DNA from: CAWBCR01 sp963787375
GTDB lineage: Bacteria > Chloroflexota > Anaerolineae > Aggregatilineales > UBA3940
Direction of reading: 5' to 3'
NCBI GenBank assembly: GCA_963787375.1
Contig: CAWBCR010000013.1
Span: forward strand, 124,001 to 188,000
Length of the DNA stretch: 64,000 nt
Shown here in pieces: positions 17,440 to 26,902 of this stretch. Below the pieces are notes generated by a model. It was not told the DNA's origin. It was given only the letters and a program-made list of their open reading frames with translations, and ran no database searches. Position numbers and translations under genes: made by a program. Each line of letters begins with the position of its first letter. The stretch's first letter is position 1.

Positions 17440-17585
17440 GTCGGACATCGCTGGCGGCGCGCAGGCGCAGCCGGAAGGCTGCACGTGCGTGAAGGCCGCG
17501 CTTTCGAAGGCTACTATCGGGGATCGCGGCGGTGTGGCGTGTCATCCACGCAGCATCGCCGCGATTCAACCCGGCGAGGGGATCG

Positions 17586-19241
17586 ATGGCCTCAGCAGAT
17601 GAGGTTCTGTGGTACCAGAATGCCGTTTTTTATGAGCTGTACATCCGTGCCTTTCGTGACTCAAACGGCGACGGCCATGGCGACCTGCCGGGCGTGATCG
17701 AGAAGCTCGACTACATCAAGGATCTCGGCGTCGACTGTATCTGGCTGCTGCCGTTCTATCCATCGCCGCTGCACGACGACGGCTACGACATCGCCGACTA
17801 CTATGGCATTCATCCCGGCTATGGGACAATCGAGAACCTGGACAGCCTGGTGCGGGAAGCTCATTCCCGCGGTCTGCGCATCATCACCGATCTGGTCGTC
17901 AATCACACTTCCGACCGGCACCCCTGGTTCGTCGAGTCGCGCTCCTCGCGTGACAATCCCAAGCGCGACTGGTACGTGTGGAGCGACACTGACCAGCGCT
18001 ACGCCGACGCGCGCATCATCTTCCTGGACACCGAAACGTCAAACTGGACCTACGACGAGGCGACCGAGCAATACTACTGGCACCGCTTCTATTCCTCGCA
18101 GCCCGATTTGAACTACGACAACCCGGAAGTGCAGCAGGCCATGGTCGACGTGATGCGCTACTGGCTCGAAAAGGGTGTCGACGGCTTTCGGGTCGACGCC
18201 GTGCCCTACCTCTACGAGCGCGAAGGCACCAACTGCGAGAACCTGCCTGAGACGCACACTTACCTCAAGGACATACGCCGCTTCCTGGCCGATCACTGGC
18301 CTGAGGGGATGATCCTGTGCGAAGCGAACCAGCTCCCTGAAGACGTTGTCTCCTACTTTGGCGACGGCGACGAATTCCAGATGGGCTTCCACTTCCCGCT
18401 GATGCCGCGCATCTTCATGGGCCTGAAGCGCGGCGTGGGAACTCCCATCCGCGAGATCATGGAGCGCACCCCGGCCATCCCGCATGGCTGCCAGTGGTGC
18501 ATTTTCCTGCGCAATCATGACGAGCTGACGCTGGAGATGGTCACCGAGGAAGAGCGCCAGTGGATGTGGCAGCAGTACGCGCCCGACCCCCGCATGCGGC
18601 TCAACCTGGGCATTCGCCGCCAACTCGCGCCGCTGCTCGACAACCGCTACGAGCGGATCGTGCTGGCTAACCGCATCCTGTTCTCGCTGCCCGGCGCGCC
18701 GATCATCTATTACGGCGACGAGATTGGCATGGGCGACAACATCCAGCTCTTCGACCGCAACGGGGAGCGCACGCCGATGCAGTGGGACAGCTCGCCCAAC
18801 GCCGGGTTCTCGCGTGCGGCGGCTGACAAGCTGTACGCGCCGGTCATCGACGACAACACGTATGGCTACCGCACGGTCAACGTGGCCGCCCAGCGTGGGG
18901 ACCCCGGCTCGCTGTATAACCAGATGCGCGCGCTAATCGAGACCCGCAAGCAGCACCCCGTCTTTGCTAGCGGCCTGCTGCATTTCCTCGACGCAGGCAG
19001 CGAGAAGGTGCTGGTCTACTTCCGCTCCGACGACGACGAGACGATCCTGGTCGTGCACAACCTGTCCGAATCGCACCAGACGGTGCGACTGGACCTGTCC
19101 GGCTTTGCCGGCAGCGTGCCGCTCGACCTGCTGGAGCCCGACGCCTCATTCCCAGAGGTGGGCGAGCAGCCCTACCGGCTGCGCCTGGCCTCCTCGCAGA
19201 GCCACTGGCTGCTGCTGCGCGGCCCGCAGCAAGGCGAATAG
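17586..19241 (+). CDS. treS: Trehalose synthase (maltose alpha-D-glucosyltransferase)
   Basis: The 551-residue GH13 enzyme interconverts maltose and trehalose. Signatures are YQNAVFYELYIRAF at the start, the catalytic nucleophile in DGFRVDAVPYL, the acid/base in LCEANQ and the transition-state aspartate in FLRNHDELTLEMV; the last is characteristic of TreS rather than plain amylases. A beta-sandwich C-terminal domain follows. The ATG at 17586 is preceded by GCGAGGGGA. It ends the alpha-glucoside uptake operon, which suggests that imported trehalose or maltose is isomerised after entry. No maltokinase (Pep2) domain is attached. A strong terminator hairpin follows. Confidence 0.9.
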   Translation: MASADEVLWYQNAVFYELYIRAFRDSNGDGHGDLPGVIEKLDYIKDLGVDCIWLLPFYPSPLHDDGYDIADYYGIHPGYGTIENLDSLVREAHSRGLRIITDLVVNHTSDRHPWFVESRSSRDNPKRDWYVWSDTDQRYADARIIFLDTETSNWTYDEATEQYYWHRFYSSQPDLNYDNPEVQQAMVDVMRYWLEKGVDGFRVDAVPYLYEREGTNCENLPETHTYLKDIRRFLADHWPEGMILCEANQLPEDVVSYFGDGDEFQMGFHFPLMPRIFMGLKRGVGTPIREIMERTPAIPHGCQWCIFLRNHDELTLEMVTEEERQWMWQQYAPDPRMRLNLGIRRQLAPLLDNRYERIVLANRILFSLPGAPIIYYGDEIGMGDNIQLFDRNGERTPMQWDSSPNAGFSRAAADKLYAPVIDDNTYGYRTVNVAAQRGDPGSLYNQMRALIETRKQHPVFASGLLHFLDAGSEKVLVYFRSDDDETILVVHNLSESHQTVRLDLSGFAGSVPLDLLEPDASFPEVGEQPYRLRLASSQSHWLLLRGPQQGE

Positions 19242-19270
19242 GCGGTCCGATCTGCCGCCCTAAAGCAGCA

Positions 19271-19292
19271 TGGCCCGGCGCAAGCCGGGCCA
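19271..19292. terminator. Bidirectional hairpin terminator after treS
   Basis: TGGCCCGGC-GCAA-GCCGGGCCA is a perfect 9-bp stem with a tetraloop, lying between convergent treS and the leftward lipoprotein gene. It likely ends both transcripts. Confidence 0.75.
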
Positions 19293-19313
19293 CGTTATAA
19301 TGGGTTGAAATGG

Positions 19314-20108
19314 CTATTTTGTCACGAAACCCGCGACTGTCAACTGGCCGTTCTCGGCGGTGATCTCCGTCAGCGTGACCTGCGTTTCGCTTTGCGCGCT
19401 GGCCCCGGTGATGGCTGCCGTCAGCCCATCGGAGATCGCGGCCAGCATCAGCTCAGGCATATCAACCGTCTCCACCGTGGCACTGTCGACGGTCAGCACG
19501 AGCTTACTGTTGTCGTCAACGGTCGGCACGAACGCTGCGCTGGCATGGACCCCCACCGAGCTCACCATCACGATAAACGCCATTGATATCTTGCCGTCGG
19601 CCAGGGTTACGTTGAGGTCGGTTATGCTGGCACCGGACGTGGTTCGGGCGAGCGCCGCCGTGACGCCAGCCTCGATCGCCGCCTCGGCGGTCGCCTCGTC
19701 TGTCGTAATCATGAAAGGCATGCCCGGCGCAAGCGCCCGCGCCTGCGTCCAGGCAGTGTCCATCGCGTCGGCGCTGCCCAGCGCCTCAATAGCAACCGGC
19801 GTCGCGTCGGCAGCGCTGGCCTCGGTCGCGGCCTCGGCGGCAGTGGGTTCAGTGGCACTGGCTTCGGTGGCGCTGGGCTCGGCGGCGGCCTCGGTCGGCG
19901 TTTCAGCCGGCGCACGTGTGGGGAAAGCGAATGCGCCTGCCGGCTGCTTGTAGACGGTTGGGGTCGGGTAGATGGTCACCTGCGCCTCGTTTACGCCGCC
20001 GGTCTGTGGTCCGGCTGGCTGCGATCCACCGCTTGTTCCGCCGCCGCAGGCGACCAGCAGCGCAAGCGCCACGACGCCGCTCAAAATCAAAACCTGCTGT
20101 CTCCTCAT
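19314..20108 (-). CDS. Lipoprotein with low-complexity linker and DUF-like C-terminal domain
   Basis: The 264-residue protein starts with a signal peptide and lipobox LVAC (C21), then a Gly/Ser and Ala/Glu/Thr-rich linker (about 22-110). The C-terminal part (about 115-264) is predicted soluble and contains LNVTLADGKISMAFIV and ITEITAENGQLTVAGF-like beta strands separated by a helix (MPELMLAAISDGLTAAI). I do not recognise the family. The two beta-rich halves look similar to each other (both 'ITDLNVTL.DGKI' and 'VTLTEITAENGQLTV'), suggesting an internal duplication. GAGGAGGAG precedes the ATG. It is a single gene between two terminators; the function is unknown, with the anchor at the outer face of the membrane. 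Confidence 0.75.
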   Translation of the reverse strand: MRRQQVLILSGVVALALLVACGGGTSGGSQPAGPQTGGVNEAQVTIYPTPTVYKQPAGAFAFPTRAPAETPTEAAAEPSATEASATEPTAAEAATEASAADATPVAIEALGSADAMDTAWTQARALAPGMPFMITTDEATAEAAIEAGVTAALARTTSGASITDLNVTLADGKISMAFIVMVSSVGVHASAAFVPTVDDNSKLVLTVDSATVETVDMPELMLAAISDGLTAAITGASAQSETQVTLTEITAENGQLTVAGFVTK

Positions 20109-20288
20109 ACTCTCCTCCTCAGGGGTTGCCCGCAGCCCGGCGCTGGGTCCCTCAACTCCGGGCCGCTACATGGCTGTGTTGCTGCCTGCCTTCTTCAGCC
20201 GCCGGAAGGCTGACGATGTGCTCGCCTCAGCGGCACAGTTGGCGCGCGCCGCCGCTCTCCTACACAGGCGGGCCCATTATAGTCCCCT

Positions 20289-20322
20289 TGCAATAATAAC
20301 AAAACCTGCCCGCTCACGCGGG
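20289..20322 (-). terminator. Intrinsic terminator after thrB
   Basis: On the minus strand CCCGC-GTGA-GCGGG is followed by CAGG and TTTTGTTATTATT, a short GC stem with a T-rich tail directly after the thrB stop. Confidence 0.75.
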
Positions 20323-20329
20323 GGACCGT

Positions 20330-21241
20330 TCAGCCATCGACCTGCTCGCAGACAGCGCCTTCCATATCGACCGACAGGATCCACGTCCGCACCGGCTTGC
20401 CGGTAGCCGCACCCAACGCCGCCGCTACTGCCTTCGCGATGGCCTCGTGGCCGCTGTGCGCGAACGCGATCAGTGATGGACCAGCCCCGCTGATCGCCAT
20501 CGCTGCTGCGCCCGCTGCCCTTGCCGCTTCGACTGCGTCCCCATAGCCCGGAATGTTCTGCTGGCGGTACGGCTCGTGCAGCGCGTCGCACATCGCCTCG
20601 CCCAGCAGGTCGAGGTCACCGCTGCGCAGCGCCTCGACGACCAAGACAGCCCGCCCGATATTCCCGGCAGCATCTGCCAGCGAAACGGTCTGCGGCAGCA
20701 GCGCGCGCAGCTCCTTGGTCGACAGCCGCAGTGCGGGCATCGCGACGACGACCTGCATTGCCGCCACCGGAACGCGCCGCCCGACCAGATCGCAGCGGCC
20801 CATGCTGCTGACGGTCAGGCCGCCCAGCAGCGCCGCGGTCACGTTGTCCGGGTGCCCCTCCATCTCGACCGCCAGCCGCAGCACCTCGTCGCGCGTCAGC
20901 GGCTCGCCGAGCAGCGCGTTGGCTGCCACCACTCCGCCGACCAGCGCCGCGGCGCTGCTGCCCAGCCCGCCCCCCGGCGGGATGGCATTCGTCAGCGAGA
21001 CGTGCAGCCCCGGCAGCGGTTCCCCGGCGCGCTCGTACACTGCGCGCATCGCGCGGGCGACAGCGTTGCTTGCGTCTCTGGGGAGGCTGTCTGCGTCTTC
21101 ACCGCTGATGTCGATGCGCAGGCCGGTCCCGTTGTAGCGCGCCTCGACGGTGTTATGCAGCGTCAACGCCAGCCCCAGCGTGTCGAAGCCGGGCCCCAAA
21201 TTGGCCGATGTGGCCGGTATCCTTACTCTTACAGCGTTCAT
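20330..21241 (-). CDS. thrB: Homoserine kinase
   Basis: ThrB phosphorylates homoserine for threonine synthesis. The 303-residue GHMP kinase has the N-terminal strand RVRIPATSANLGPGFD and the ATP-binding motif PPGGGLGSSAAA, and the C-terminal AAAMAISGAGPSLIAF motif 3. Length is normal. The gene lies at the end of a leftward group thrC, unknown gene, menA, thrB; threonine synthase (thrC) acts directly after ThrB. Separation from menA is 137 bp, so thrB may have its own promoter. An intrinsic terminator follows. Confidence 0.93.
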   Translation of the reverse strand: MNAVRVRIPATSANLGPGFDTLGLALTLHNTVEARYNGTGLRIDISGEDADSLPRDASNAVARAMRAVYERAGEPLPGLHVSLTNAIPPGGGLGSSAAALVGGVVAANALLGEPLTRDEVLRLAVEMEGHPDNVTAALLGGLTVSSMGRCDLVGRRVPVAAMQVVVAMPALRLSTKELRALLPQTVSLADAAGNIGRAVLVVEALRSGDLDLLGEAMCDALHEPYRQQNIPGYGDAVEAARAAGAAAMAISGAGPSLIAFAHSGHEAIAKAVAAALGAATGKPVRTWILSVDMEGAVCEQVDG

Positions 21242-21378
21242 GGTTCACTCTCGCGTATGGCAATTCGGCCTATTCTACAGGAACTCGCGCCAATCGAAAA
21301 ACGCCCATCTTACGCAAAAGGCGCACGCCGTGCGCCCTGACCTGCTCAATCTATTCCCCGCCCTGCCGTCCCATATCC

Positions 21379-22308
21379 TTATATCCGCCACCCGCCGACT
21401 GCCAGCAGCAGCCCCAGCGTCTCCAGCGCGCCGGTGCCCACCAGCAGCGCGATGCCCCACAGCGCGACGCCAGCCTGCTGCGAGCGGTCGGACCACGCGC
21501 CGCGCGCCACGCGCGCCGCCTGAAACAGCGCCACAGGCAGCATGAGCGCGGCCAGCGCCCCGGCGGGTTGCGGCAGCCCGGCCAGCACCGCCAGCGCCAG
21601 CGCGCCATACGCCGCGCCAAGCAGGCCCACGTACAGCCACGCCGCGCAGCAGCCCCCCAGCCGAACGGTCAGGGTGCGCTTGCCCGTGGAACGGTCGCTT
21701 GCCTCGTCAGGGAACTCGACGGTGAGCAGCATTCCCACCTGGAGCAGAAACACCGGCGCAATCGCCAGCCCCAGCAGCGCCGGGGCGCGCCCGATCTGCA
21801 CCACACAGGACAGCATCGGCGTCAGCACGGTGACGATGCCTGCCGCGACGACTTCGCCCAGCCCGGTCGAATGCAGCCGCAGTGGTGGCGCGGAATAGCC
21901 CCACGCCAGCGCTGCGCCCAACGCCACGATCACCAGCGCGGCGGGCCGGCCCAGTGCCGCCAGCACGCCGCCTGCCGCCAGCGCCACGCCTGCCAGCGAC
22001 AGTGCCGCGATCAGCGCCACCCGGCCCGGCAGCGCGCTCGCAAGCAGCACCCGGCTGCCACCCGACCACGGCGTCGGGTTGTCGTTGGCGCGGTCGTTGG
22101 CCTGGTCGAAGTAGTCGTTGGCGTAGTGGGTCATCAACTGGGTGGCGGTCACGGCGAGCTGTCCCACCGCGTAGCCCGCCCACCACACGCCGCGCCCTTC
22201 GTGCAGCGCCACTGCCGCGCCCAGCGCATAGAATACGAAGCCGCCCGCCAGAAACAGCGGGCGGCCCAGCCGTATGAAGTTGGCCGCGCGCTGCGCGAGC
22301 CGTCTCAC
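21379..22308 (-). CDS. menA: 1,4-dihydroxy-2-naphthoate prenyltransferase-like (UbiA family)
   Basis: The 309-residue membrane protein has about 8-9 helices and both Mg-prenyl-diphosphate motifs of UbiA enzymes: NDYFDQANDRAN near residue 65 and DEASDRSTGKRTL near residue 205. The family match is best to MenA, which attaches the isoprenoid tail in menaquinone synthesis, in line with the menaquinol-using ACIII elsewhere in the window. The GTG at 22308 is chosen because GAGGGG lies 7 bp upstream; a TTG at 22323 extends the frame. No other men genes are adjacent, so another UbiA prenyl acceptor is possible. Confidence 0.8.
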   Translation of the reverse strand: MRRLAQRAANFIRLGRPLFLAGGFVFYALGAAVALHEGRGVWWAGYAVGQLAVTATQLMTHYANDYFDQANDRANDNPTPWSGGSRVLLASALPGRVALIAALSLAGVALAAGGVLAALGRPAALVIVALGAALAWGYSAPPLRLHSTGLGEVVAAGIVTVLTPMLSCVVQIGRAPALLGLAIAPVFLLQVGMLLTVEFPDEASDRSTGKRTLTVRLGGCCAAWLYVGLLGAAYGALALAVLAGLPQPAGALAALMLPVALFQAARVARGAWSDRSQQAGVALWGIALLVGTGALETLGLLLAVGGWRI

Positions 22309-22326
22309 CGCTGTACCCCTCAAGGC

Positions 22327-22986
22327 TCAGGTCTCCCCGCCGGGCGCGGCGACGATCCCGCCACCCTTGAACGTCTGCGCAGCGACAGGCAGCACCGCCG
22401 CCACCAGCCGCACGATCTCCTCGGGCCGGAAGTAATCAAAATGGATGCCCCACACCTCGTGCCAGCCCGCCGCTGCCAGCGCCTCACGCTCGGCGGCGGG
22501 CAGCGCCGCACCCCTGCGAATCTCGCCCGCCGGGCCGATCCACACCTGCTCGCGAACGAGGATGTCTTTCAGACGCGGGTGGTATGCGGCACGCTCACGC
22601 TTGATGCCCGACAACTGCTTCTGCGCGGCCTTGATCGCCTCCTCCAGCGCCGTGAAGCCGCGCAGCGAGGCATGCGGGAACAGCCCCGGTATCAACGCGC
22701 TCAACACGCCCATCGCGATGATCAGCGGCTGGTTCTCGCGATAGCGCATCGCGCCGTCGACAGCCTCGCGCATCCCCTGCGACCACGCCGACCAGGCCGC
22801 GACGCGCTGGTCGGCGCCCAGCGCCGCGTCACGCTCAAATAGCCGCAGCGCGGTGCGCAGATAGCCGATGGCCATACTCTCGTAGATCGGCAGGCCCAGC
22901 GCCGCGATCTCGACGGCCTCGTCCCTGCTGAGGCCCTCGACGGTCAGCAGGGCGCGGATCACCGGCTGGCGGTCATGGTCGGCCAC
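22327..22986 (-). CDS. Conserved-looking protein of unknown function
   Basis: The 219-residue soluble protein starts at a GTG with GAGGT upstream and ends 18 bp before menA, so the two are probably co-transcribed. It is mostly helical, with a short hydrophobic stretch (PLIIAMGVLSALIPGLF, about 85-102) and a C-terminal part containing GWHEVWGIHFDYFRPEEIV. I recognise no catalytic motif or family. Codon usage is like its neighbours, which supports a real gene. The position between thrC and menA gives no clear functional hint. Confidence 0.7.
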   Translation of the reverse strand: MADHDRQPVIRALLTVEGLSRDEAVEIAALGLPIYESMAIGYLRTALRLFERDAALGADQRVAAWSAWSQGMREAVDGAMRYRENQPLIIAMGVLSALIPGLFPHASLRGFTALEEAIKAAQKQLSGIKRERAAYHPRLKDILVREQVWIGPAGEIRRGAALPAAEREALAAAGWHEVWGIHFDYFRPEEIVRLVAAVLPVAAQTFKGGGIVAAPGGET

Positions 22987-23061
22987 GTCAGACCTCGCGT
23001 TCAGATCCCACTCTTGCCAGCAGTATAGCAGACTTTCGGCACTATATACGTGGAAAAGAGA

Positions 23062-23130
23062 AACCGCAGAGATCGCAGAGATCGCAGAGTAACTTCTATT
23101 TCCTCTGCGCGCTCCGCGTCCTCTGCGGTT
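23062..23130. repeat. GCAGAG-type intergenic inverted repeat
   Basis: AACCGCAGAG (23062-23071) followed by two ATCGCAGAG units pairs with CCTCTGCGCGCTCCGCGTCCTC-type sequence ending CTCTGCGGTT (23121-23130). The arms are built from a short 9-bp unit and enclose an AT-rich centre (TAACTTCTATT). This is a dispersed-type palindromic repeat seen in intergenic spacers of many environmental genomes. It lies between the divergent-sided thrC end and the unknown gene start. Confidence 0.7.
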
Positions 23131-23166
23131 GGGATTTCCTTGCGCTCGGTATGGCGGGCCTTTTCC

Positions 23167-24252
23167 CTAGCCCCTCTCGATCAGCGCGGCCAGGGCGTCG
23201 AACCGCGCCGGGATCGTCTCCGGCTGCGCGGCGCGCGCCAGCACGATCTCCGGGTCCTTCAGCCCGTGGCCGGTCACCACGCACACCACGCGCTGCCCGT
23301 GCACGTCGACCTCGCCCTGCGTGATCTGCTGTCGCAGCCCGGCCACGCCCGCCGCCGAGGCCGGTTCGACGAACACACCCTCCAGCGTGGCGATCAACTG
23401 CCACGCGTCGAGGATGTCGTCGTCGCTCACTGCCGTGATGATGCCGCCCGACTCGTCGAGCGCCTGCACGGCCTCATGCCAGCGCGCCGGGTTGCCGATG
23501 CGGATCGCCGTCGCCACCGTCTCCGGGTGTTTCACGATCTCGCCGCGCACGATGGGCGCAGCCCCCGCCGCCTGCGCGCCGAGCAGTATCGGGGTATGGT
23601 GAGCGTTCCCGGCGGCATGGTACTGCGTGAAGCCCATCCAGTAGGCGGTTATATTGCCTGCGTTGCCGACCGGCAGGCACAGCCAATCGGGCGCGTCGCC
23701 CAGCGCATCAACAATCTCGAAGGCGGCGGTCTTCTGCCCCTGCAGCCGGTAGGGGTTGATCGAGTTGACCAGTGTGATCGGCAGCCGCTCCGCGGCCTCG
23801 CGCACCATGGCGAGCCCTTCGTCGAAGTTGCCGGTGATGTTGACCACCGTCGCCCCGTAGGCCAGCGCACCGGCCAGCTTGCCTTTGGCAATCTGGCCCT
23901 CCGGCACGATCACCACGCAGCGCAGCCCCGCCCGCGCGGCATAGGCCGCCGCCGAAGCCGCCGTGTTGCCGGTGCTGGCGCAGATCACTGCCTGCGCGCC
24001 ATCGTGTGCCGCCTGGGTGATCGCTGCCGTCATGCCCCGATCTTTGAACGACCCGGTCGGGTTGAGGCCCTCGTATTTCAGCCAGAGCTCAAAGCCACCG
24101 CCCAACGCCTGCGCCAGCCTGGGGGCGGGCACCAGCGGCGTGTTGCCTTCGAGCAGCGTCACAACCGGCGCGTCACGCGCAACGTCAAGCAGGGGCCGGT
24201 AGCGCGTCACGATGCCGGGCCAGGGTCCGTCTGCGGATTCATGCGCCATCAT
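23167..24252 (-). CDS. thrC: Threonine synthase
   Basis: The 361-residue PLP enzyme converts phosphohomoserine to threonine. The lysine that binds PLP lies in LNPTGSFKDRGM, and ASTGNTAASAAAY is the phosphate/PLP loop; the LCLPVGNAGNITAYW segment carries the glycine-rich loop. Fold-type II and length agree with ThrC. The ATG at 24252 is preferred because GGAAGGAC lies 8 bp upstream; a TTG at 24270 and an ATG at 24249 are alternatives. With thrB it completes the last two steps of threonine synthesis. Confidence 0.92.
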   Translation of the reverse strand: MMAHESADGPWPGIVTRYRPLLDVARDAPVVTLLEGNTPLVPAPRLAQALGGGFELWLKYEGLNPTGSFKDRGMTAAITQAAHDGAQAVICASTGNTAASAAAYAARAGLRCVVIVPEGQIAKGKLAGALAYGATVVNITGNFDEGLAMVREAAERLPITLVNSINPYRLQGQKTAAFEIVDALGDAPDWLCLPVGNAGNITAYWMGFTQYHAAGNAHHTPILLGAQAAGAAPIVRGEIVKHPETVATAIRIGNPARWHEAVQALDESGGIITAVSDDDILDAWQLIATLEGVFVEPASAAGVAGLRQQITQGEVDVHGQRVVCVVTGHGLKDPEIVLARAAQPETIPARFDALAALIERG

Positions 24253-24336
24253 CGGGTGCTGTCCTTCCAACGTAGGGCCACCGCGAATGGCTCGCGGCCT
24301 GTGCAGGGTAGGGGGTAATCTGGCTTACGAGGGATC

Positions 24337-26430
24337 TTAATCCGGGCCGGCGTCATCCGCCAGCGGCAGGCACAGCGAGAACGTGCTGCCATGCCCCGGC
24401 GCGCTCACCGCGCGGATCGACCCACCGTGCGCCTCGACAATCGTCTTGACCGCGTACAGCCCCTGCCCGACCCCGCGCACGTCGAGCGGCTCGCCATTGG
24501 CTCCGACCGGGCTGCCCCGGTAGAAGCGGTCGAAGATGTATGGCAGGTCCTCCGGGGAGATGCCCACGCCGGGGTCGATGATGTGCAGCCAGGCCATGCC
24601 GCCCGAGACGCGAGTCTCGATCAGCACGTTGCCGCCCTCCGGGCTAAAGCGTGAGGCGTTGTGGACCAGCGCGTCGAGCGCGCGCCGCAGCCGGACCGCG
24701 TCGCCGTCGATCAGCAGCGGTCCCGGCGCGTGCCGGAAGACGGGCACCAGCCCACTCAGCGCCAGCTCTTCCCGCCAGTCATCGACGGCTTCGGCGGTCA
24801 GCGCGTTGAGATCCAGCCGGCTGACGTGCATCGCGTTTCTGCCAGAGCTGCGCATACCCGTCAGGTCGATCACCTCGTCGATCATGCGCGCCAGCGTCTG
24901 CGTCTGGGTCAGGATGGCGGAGATAGCGCGCTCTCGTACTTCAGGCCGCAGCCGGTCGCCGCCCAGCCGCATCACGTCCGCGTAGCCCTTGATGACCGTC
25001 AGCGGGGTGCGCAGCTCGTGCCCGACGTGGTCGAGGAAGCTGTCCTTGGTTCTCTCGACCAGCGCCTCCTGCGTGACATCGCGCAGCACCAGCACGTCAC
25101 CCAGGCTCGCGCCGTCCGGCGTGCGGACGGCAGCCACGCTCACGTCGAGGATGCGCTCGCCGACTTCCAGCCGCCGGTGATAGTCATCCTCGCCGCCGGT
25201 GCTGGCCACAATCGGCTCAAGGGGCTCCGGCGTGAACCCCGTCTCGCCCGTCAGCATCGCCACAGCAGCCGGGTTCGCCAGTATGATGTGGCCCTCGGGG
25301 TTGCGCAGCACCACGCCGTCGGCGATGCTGCCCAGGATGGCGCTGGTGCGCGCGTTTTCCTCTTCGAGGCGATGGAAGATCGGGCGGGTGTTCCTCGCCG
25401 CGATGGTGAAACCACCGACGACCTCCAGCACAATCGCCAGCCACGCCGCCGCGATAAAGGCAGTGTCGGCGGTCGCCGCTGCCAGCGGCACCGGCAGCGG
25501 GTTGCGGACCAGCAGCGCCAGCACGCCCACTGCGCGGCCCTCAATCGCGGCGGGGATGGTTGCGATAGCGTACTCTGTGCCATCCAGCGTGACCTGCCGG
25601 ATGCCCTTCATCATCATCGGGCCCTCTTCGGGCATGGCCAGCATGTCGTGGTACTGCGCCGCGCTCAACGCCAACGACTGCTGCGCAGCAGGGCTGTCCC
25701 AGCCGGGCAGCGTCCCGGCCTGCGGAGGCCCGGCAGCAGTATACAGCAGCACATCGGTGTTCGTTTCCTGCTGGATTGCCGACAGCAGCCGCTCGACACT
25801 GATGTCGCCGATGGCGCTCCTGCCGCCGCCCAGCGGCCTGACGCTGCGCAGCGTCATGTGGCCCACCTGGCCGACCACCCCGGCCAGCACCGCCGACCCG
25901 CTGCCGTCGGCTCTGCCCGTCAATGCGTCGGGCATGCCGCTGTCAGAGGATGCGTTGCTGACGACGGTGTTCGTAATCGACCCCGACTGCGCGCCGCGCA
26001 CAGTTTCGACGGCGCCCAGCGACTGCCCGGTGGCGTCCACAATCGCCAGACGATCCATGTCGCCGAGGATGGCTGTGCGCGTCATGGCGGCTACGTCAGG
26101 CGCTGCGGCCTGAGCGGTGTCGAACTGGGCGGCGAGGTCCGACAGCGCGCCGTCGACCGCCTCCCCCTTCGCGGAGAGGAGGTCGTAGGCGCTGCGGCTG
26201 GCGTCGAGCAGGCGCTGCTCCATCTGGGTGCGTATACCGCTGATCGTCAGCCGGGCCACCGTGATCGCCACCAGCAGCGCCGCCGACAGGATGGTCAGAC
26301 GTAAGTAGGGGAGAAAAATCCGAGCGGCCAGCGTATTGGCGCGCGGCGCGCGGAACGGGCTCTTCAGCCTGAGAGGGGAGACAGAGCGCACGCCGGAGGC
26401 GTGTGTGCTGCGCGCGTTTTCGTGTGCCAT
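24337..26430 (-). CDS. Membrane sensor histidine kinase with PAS domain
   Basis: The 697-residue kinase has a membrane helix (about residues 35-58), a large extracytoplasmic sensor domain (about 60-330), a second helix (about 335-357), and a PAS domain (about 370-480, LGSIADGVVLRNPEGHIILAN). The kinase core has H-box DHVGHELRTPLTVIKGY, N-box ALVHNASRFSPEGG and G-boxes DPGVGISPEDL and GVGQGLYAVK. The start at 26430 is chosen because the longer frame overlaps the response regulator gene. It lies 37 bp after that regulator and is probably its partner. The signal sensed is unknown. Confidence 0.88.
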   Translation of the reverse strand: MAHENARSTHASGVRSVSPLRLKSPFRAPRANTLAARIFLPYLRLTILSAALLVAITVARLTISGIRTQMEQRLLDASRSAYDLLSAKGEAVDGALSDLAAQFDTAQAAAPDVAAMTRTAILGDMDRLAIVDATGQSLGAVETVRGAQSGSITNTVVSNASSDSGMPDALTGRADGSGSAVLAGVVGQVGHMTLRSVRPLGGGRSAIGDISVERLLSAIQQETNTDVLLYTAAGPPQAGTLPGWDSPAAQQSLALSAAQYHDMLAMPEEGPMMMKGIRQVTLDGTEYAIATIPAAIEGRAVGVLALLVRNPLPVPLAAATADTAFIAAAWLAIVLEVVGGFTIAARNTRPIFHRLEEENARTSAILGSIADGVVLRNPEGHIILANPAAVAMLTGETGFTPEPLEPIVASTGGEDDYHRRLEVGERILDVSVAAVRTPDGASLGDVLVLRDVTQEALVERTKDSFLDHVGHELRTPLTVIKGYADVMRLGGDRLRPEVRERAISAILTQTQTLARMIDEVIDLTGMRSSGRNAMHVSRLDLNALTAEAVDDWREELALSGLVPVFRHAPGPLLIDGDAVRLRRALDALVHNASRFSPEGGNVLIETRVSGGMAWLHIIDPGVGISPEDLPYIFDRFYRGSPVGANGEPLDVRGVGQGLYAVKTIVEAHGGSIRAVSAPGHGSTFSLCLPLADDAGPD

Positions 26431-26467
26431 GGTGTGCGGCTCGCTCGCCAAAGGGCGGGCGTGTGCG

Positions 26468-26902
26468 CTAGTGAACTTCCGCACGCCGCGCGACGATTGC
26501 CTTGACCACGTCCAACAGTTCGTCCATAGGCGGCAGCGGCTTATACAGCAGCTCGTCGGCCCCCGACGTAGCCAGGTACTGTTCGGCGTCTTTGCCGGCA
26601 AGCTCATAGGCGGTCATAAGGATGATGCCGATGTTTGACAACCGGGCGTGCTGCCGGATCTTCGAGCTGATCTCGTGGCCCCACGGCCCCGGCATACGGA
26701 TATCCAGCAGGGCGATGTCCGGCAGCGGGTCGGGATTGTCGTTCTCCAGGTATTCGGTGGCCTGGAAGCCATCCTTCAAAGAGACGACCTTAAAGTTCCA
26801 CAGGTCGCACATCGTGGCGATTACGTCACGGATGGCGTAGTCGTCTTCGACGACCAGCCATGTCATCTGGCCGTCGCCGGTGCTGTCGGAAGCCTCAACC
26901 AT
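26468..26902 (-). CDS. Single-domain response regulator
   Basis: The 144-residue receiver has the acidic pocket (LVVEDDYAIRD), the phospho-acceptor aspartate in IALLDIRMPG, the conserved threonine in ILMTAYE and the lysine in LLYKPLPP. There is no output domain, so it would act by protein contact or phosphotransfer. It is the first gene of a two-gene operon with the downstream histidine kinase. It is divergently transcribed from the cNMP-binding kinase at 27094. Confidence 0.87.
   Translation of the reverse strand: MVEASDSTGDGQMTWLVVEDDYAIRDVIATMCDLWNFKVVSLKDGFQATEYLENDNPDPLPDIALLDIRMPGPWGHEISSKIRQHARLSNIGIILMTAYELAGKDAEQYLATSGADELLYKPLPPMDELLDVVKAIVARRAEVH

Noticed and set aside
21208..22842. 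Plus-strand open frame of 544 codons
   Set aside because: It runs antisense through menA and its neighbour; Gln/Arg/His-rich shadow sequence.
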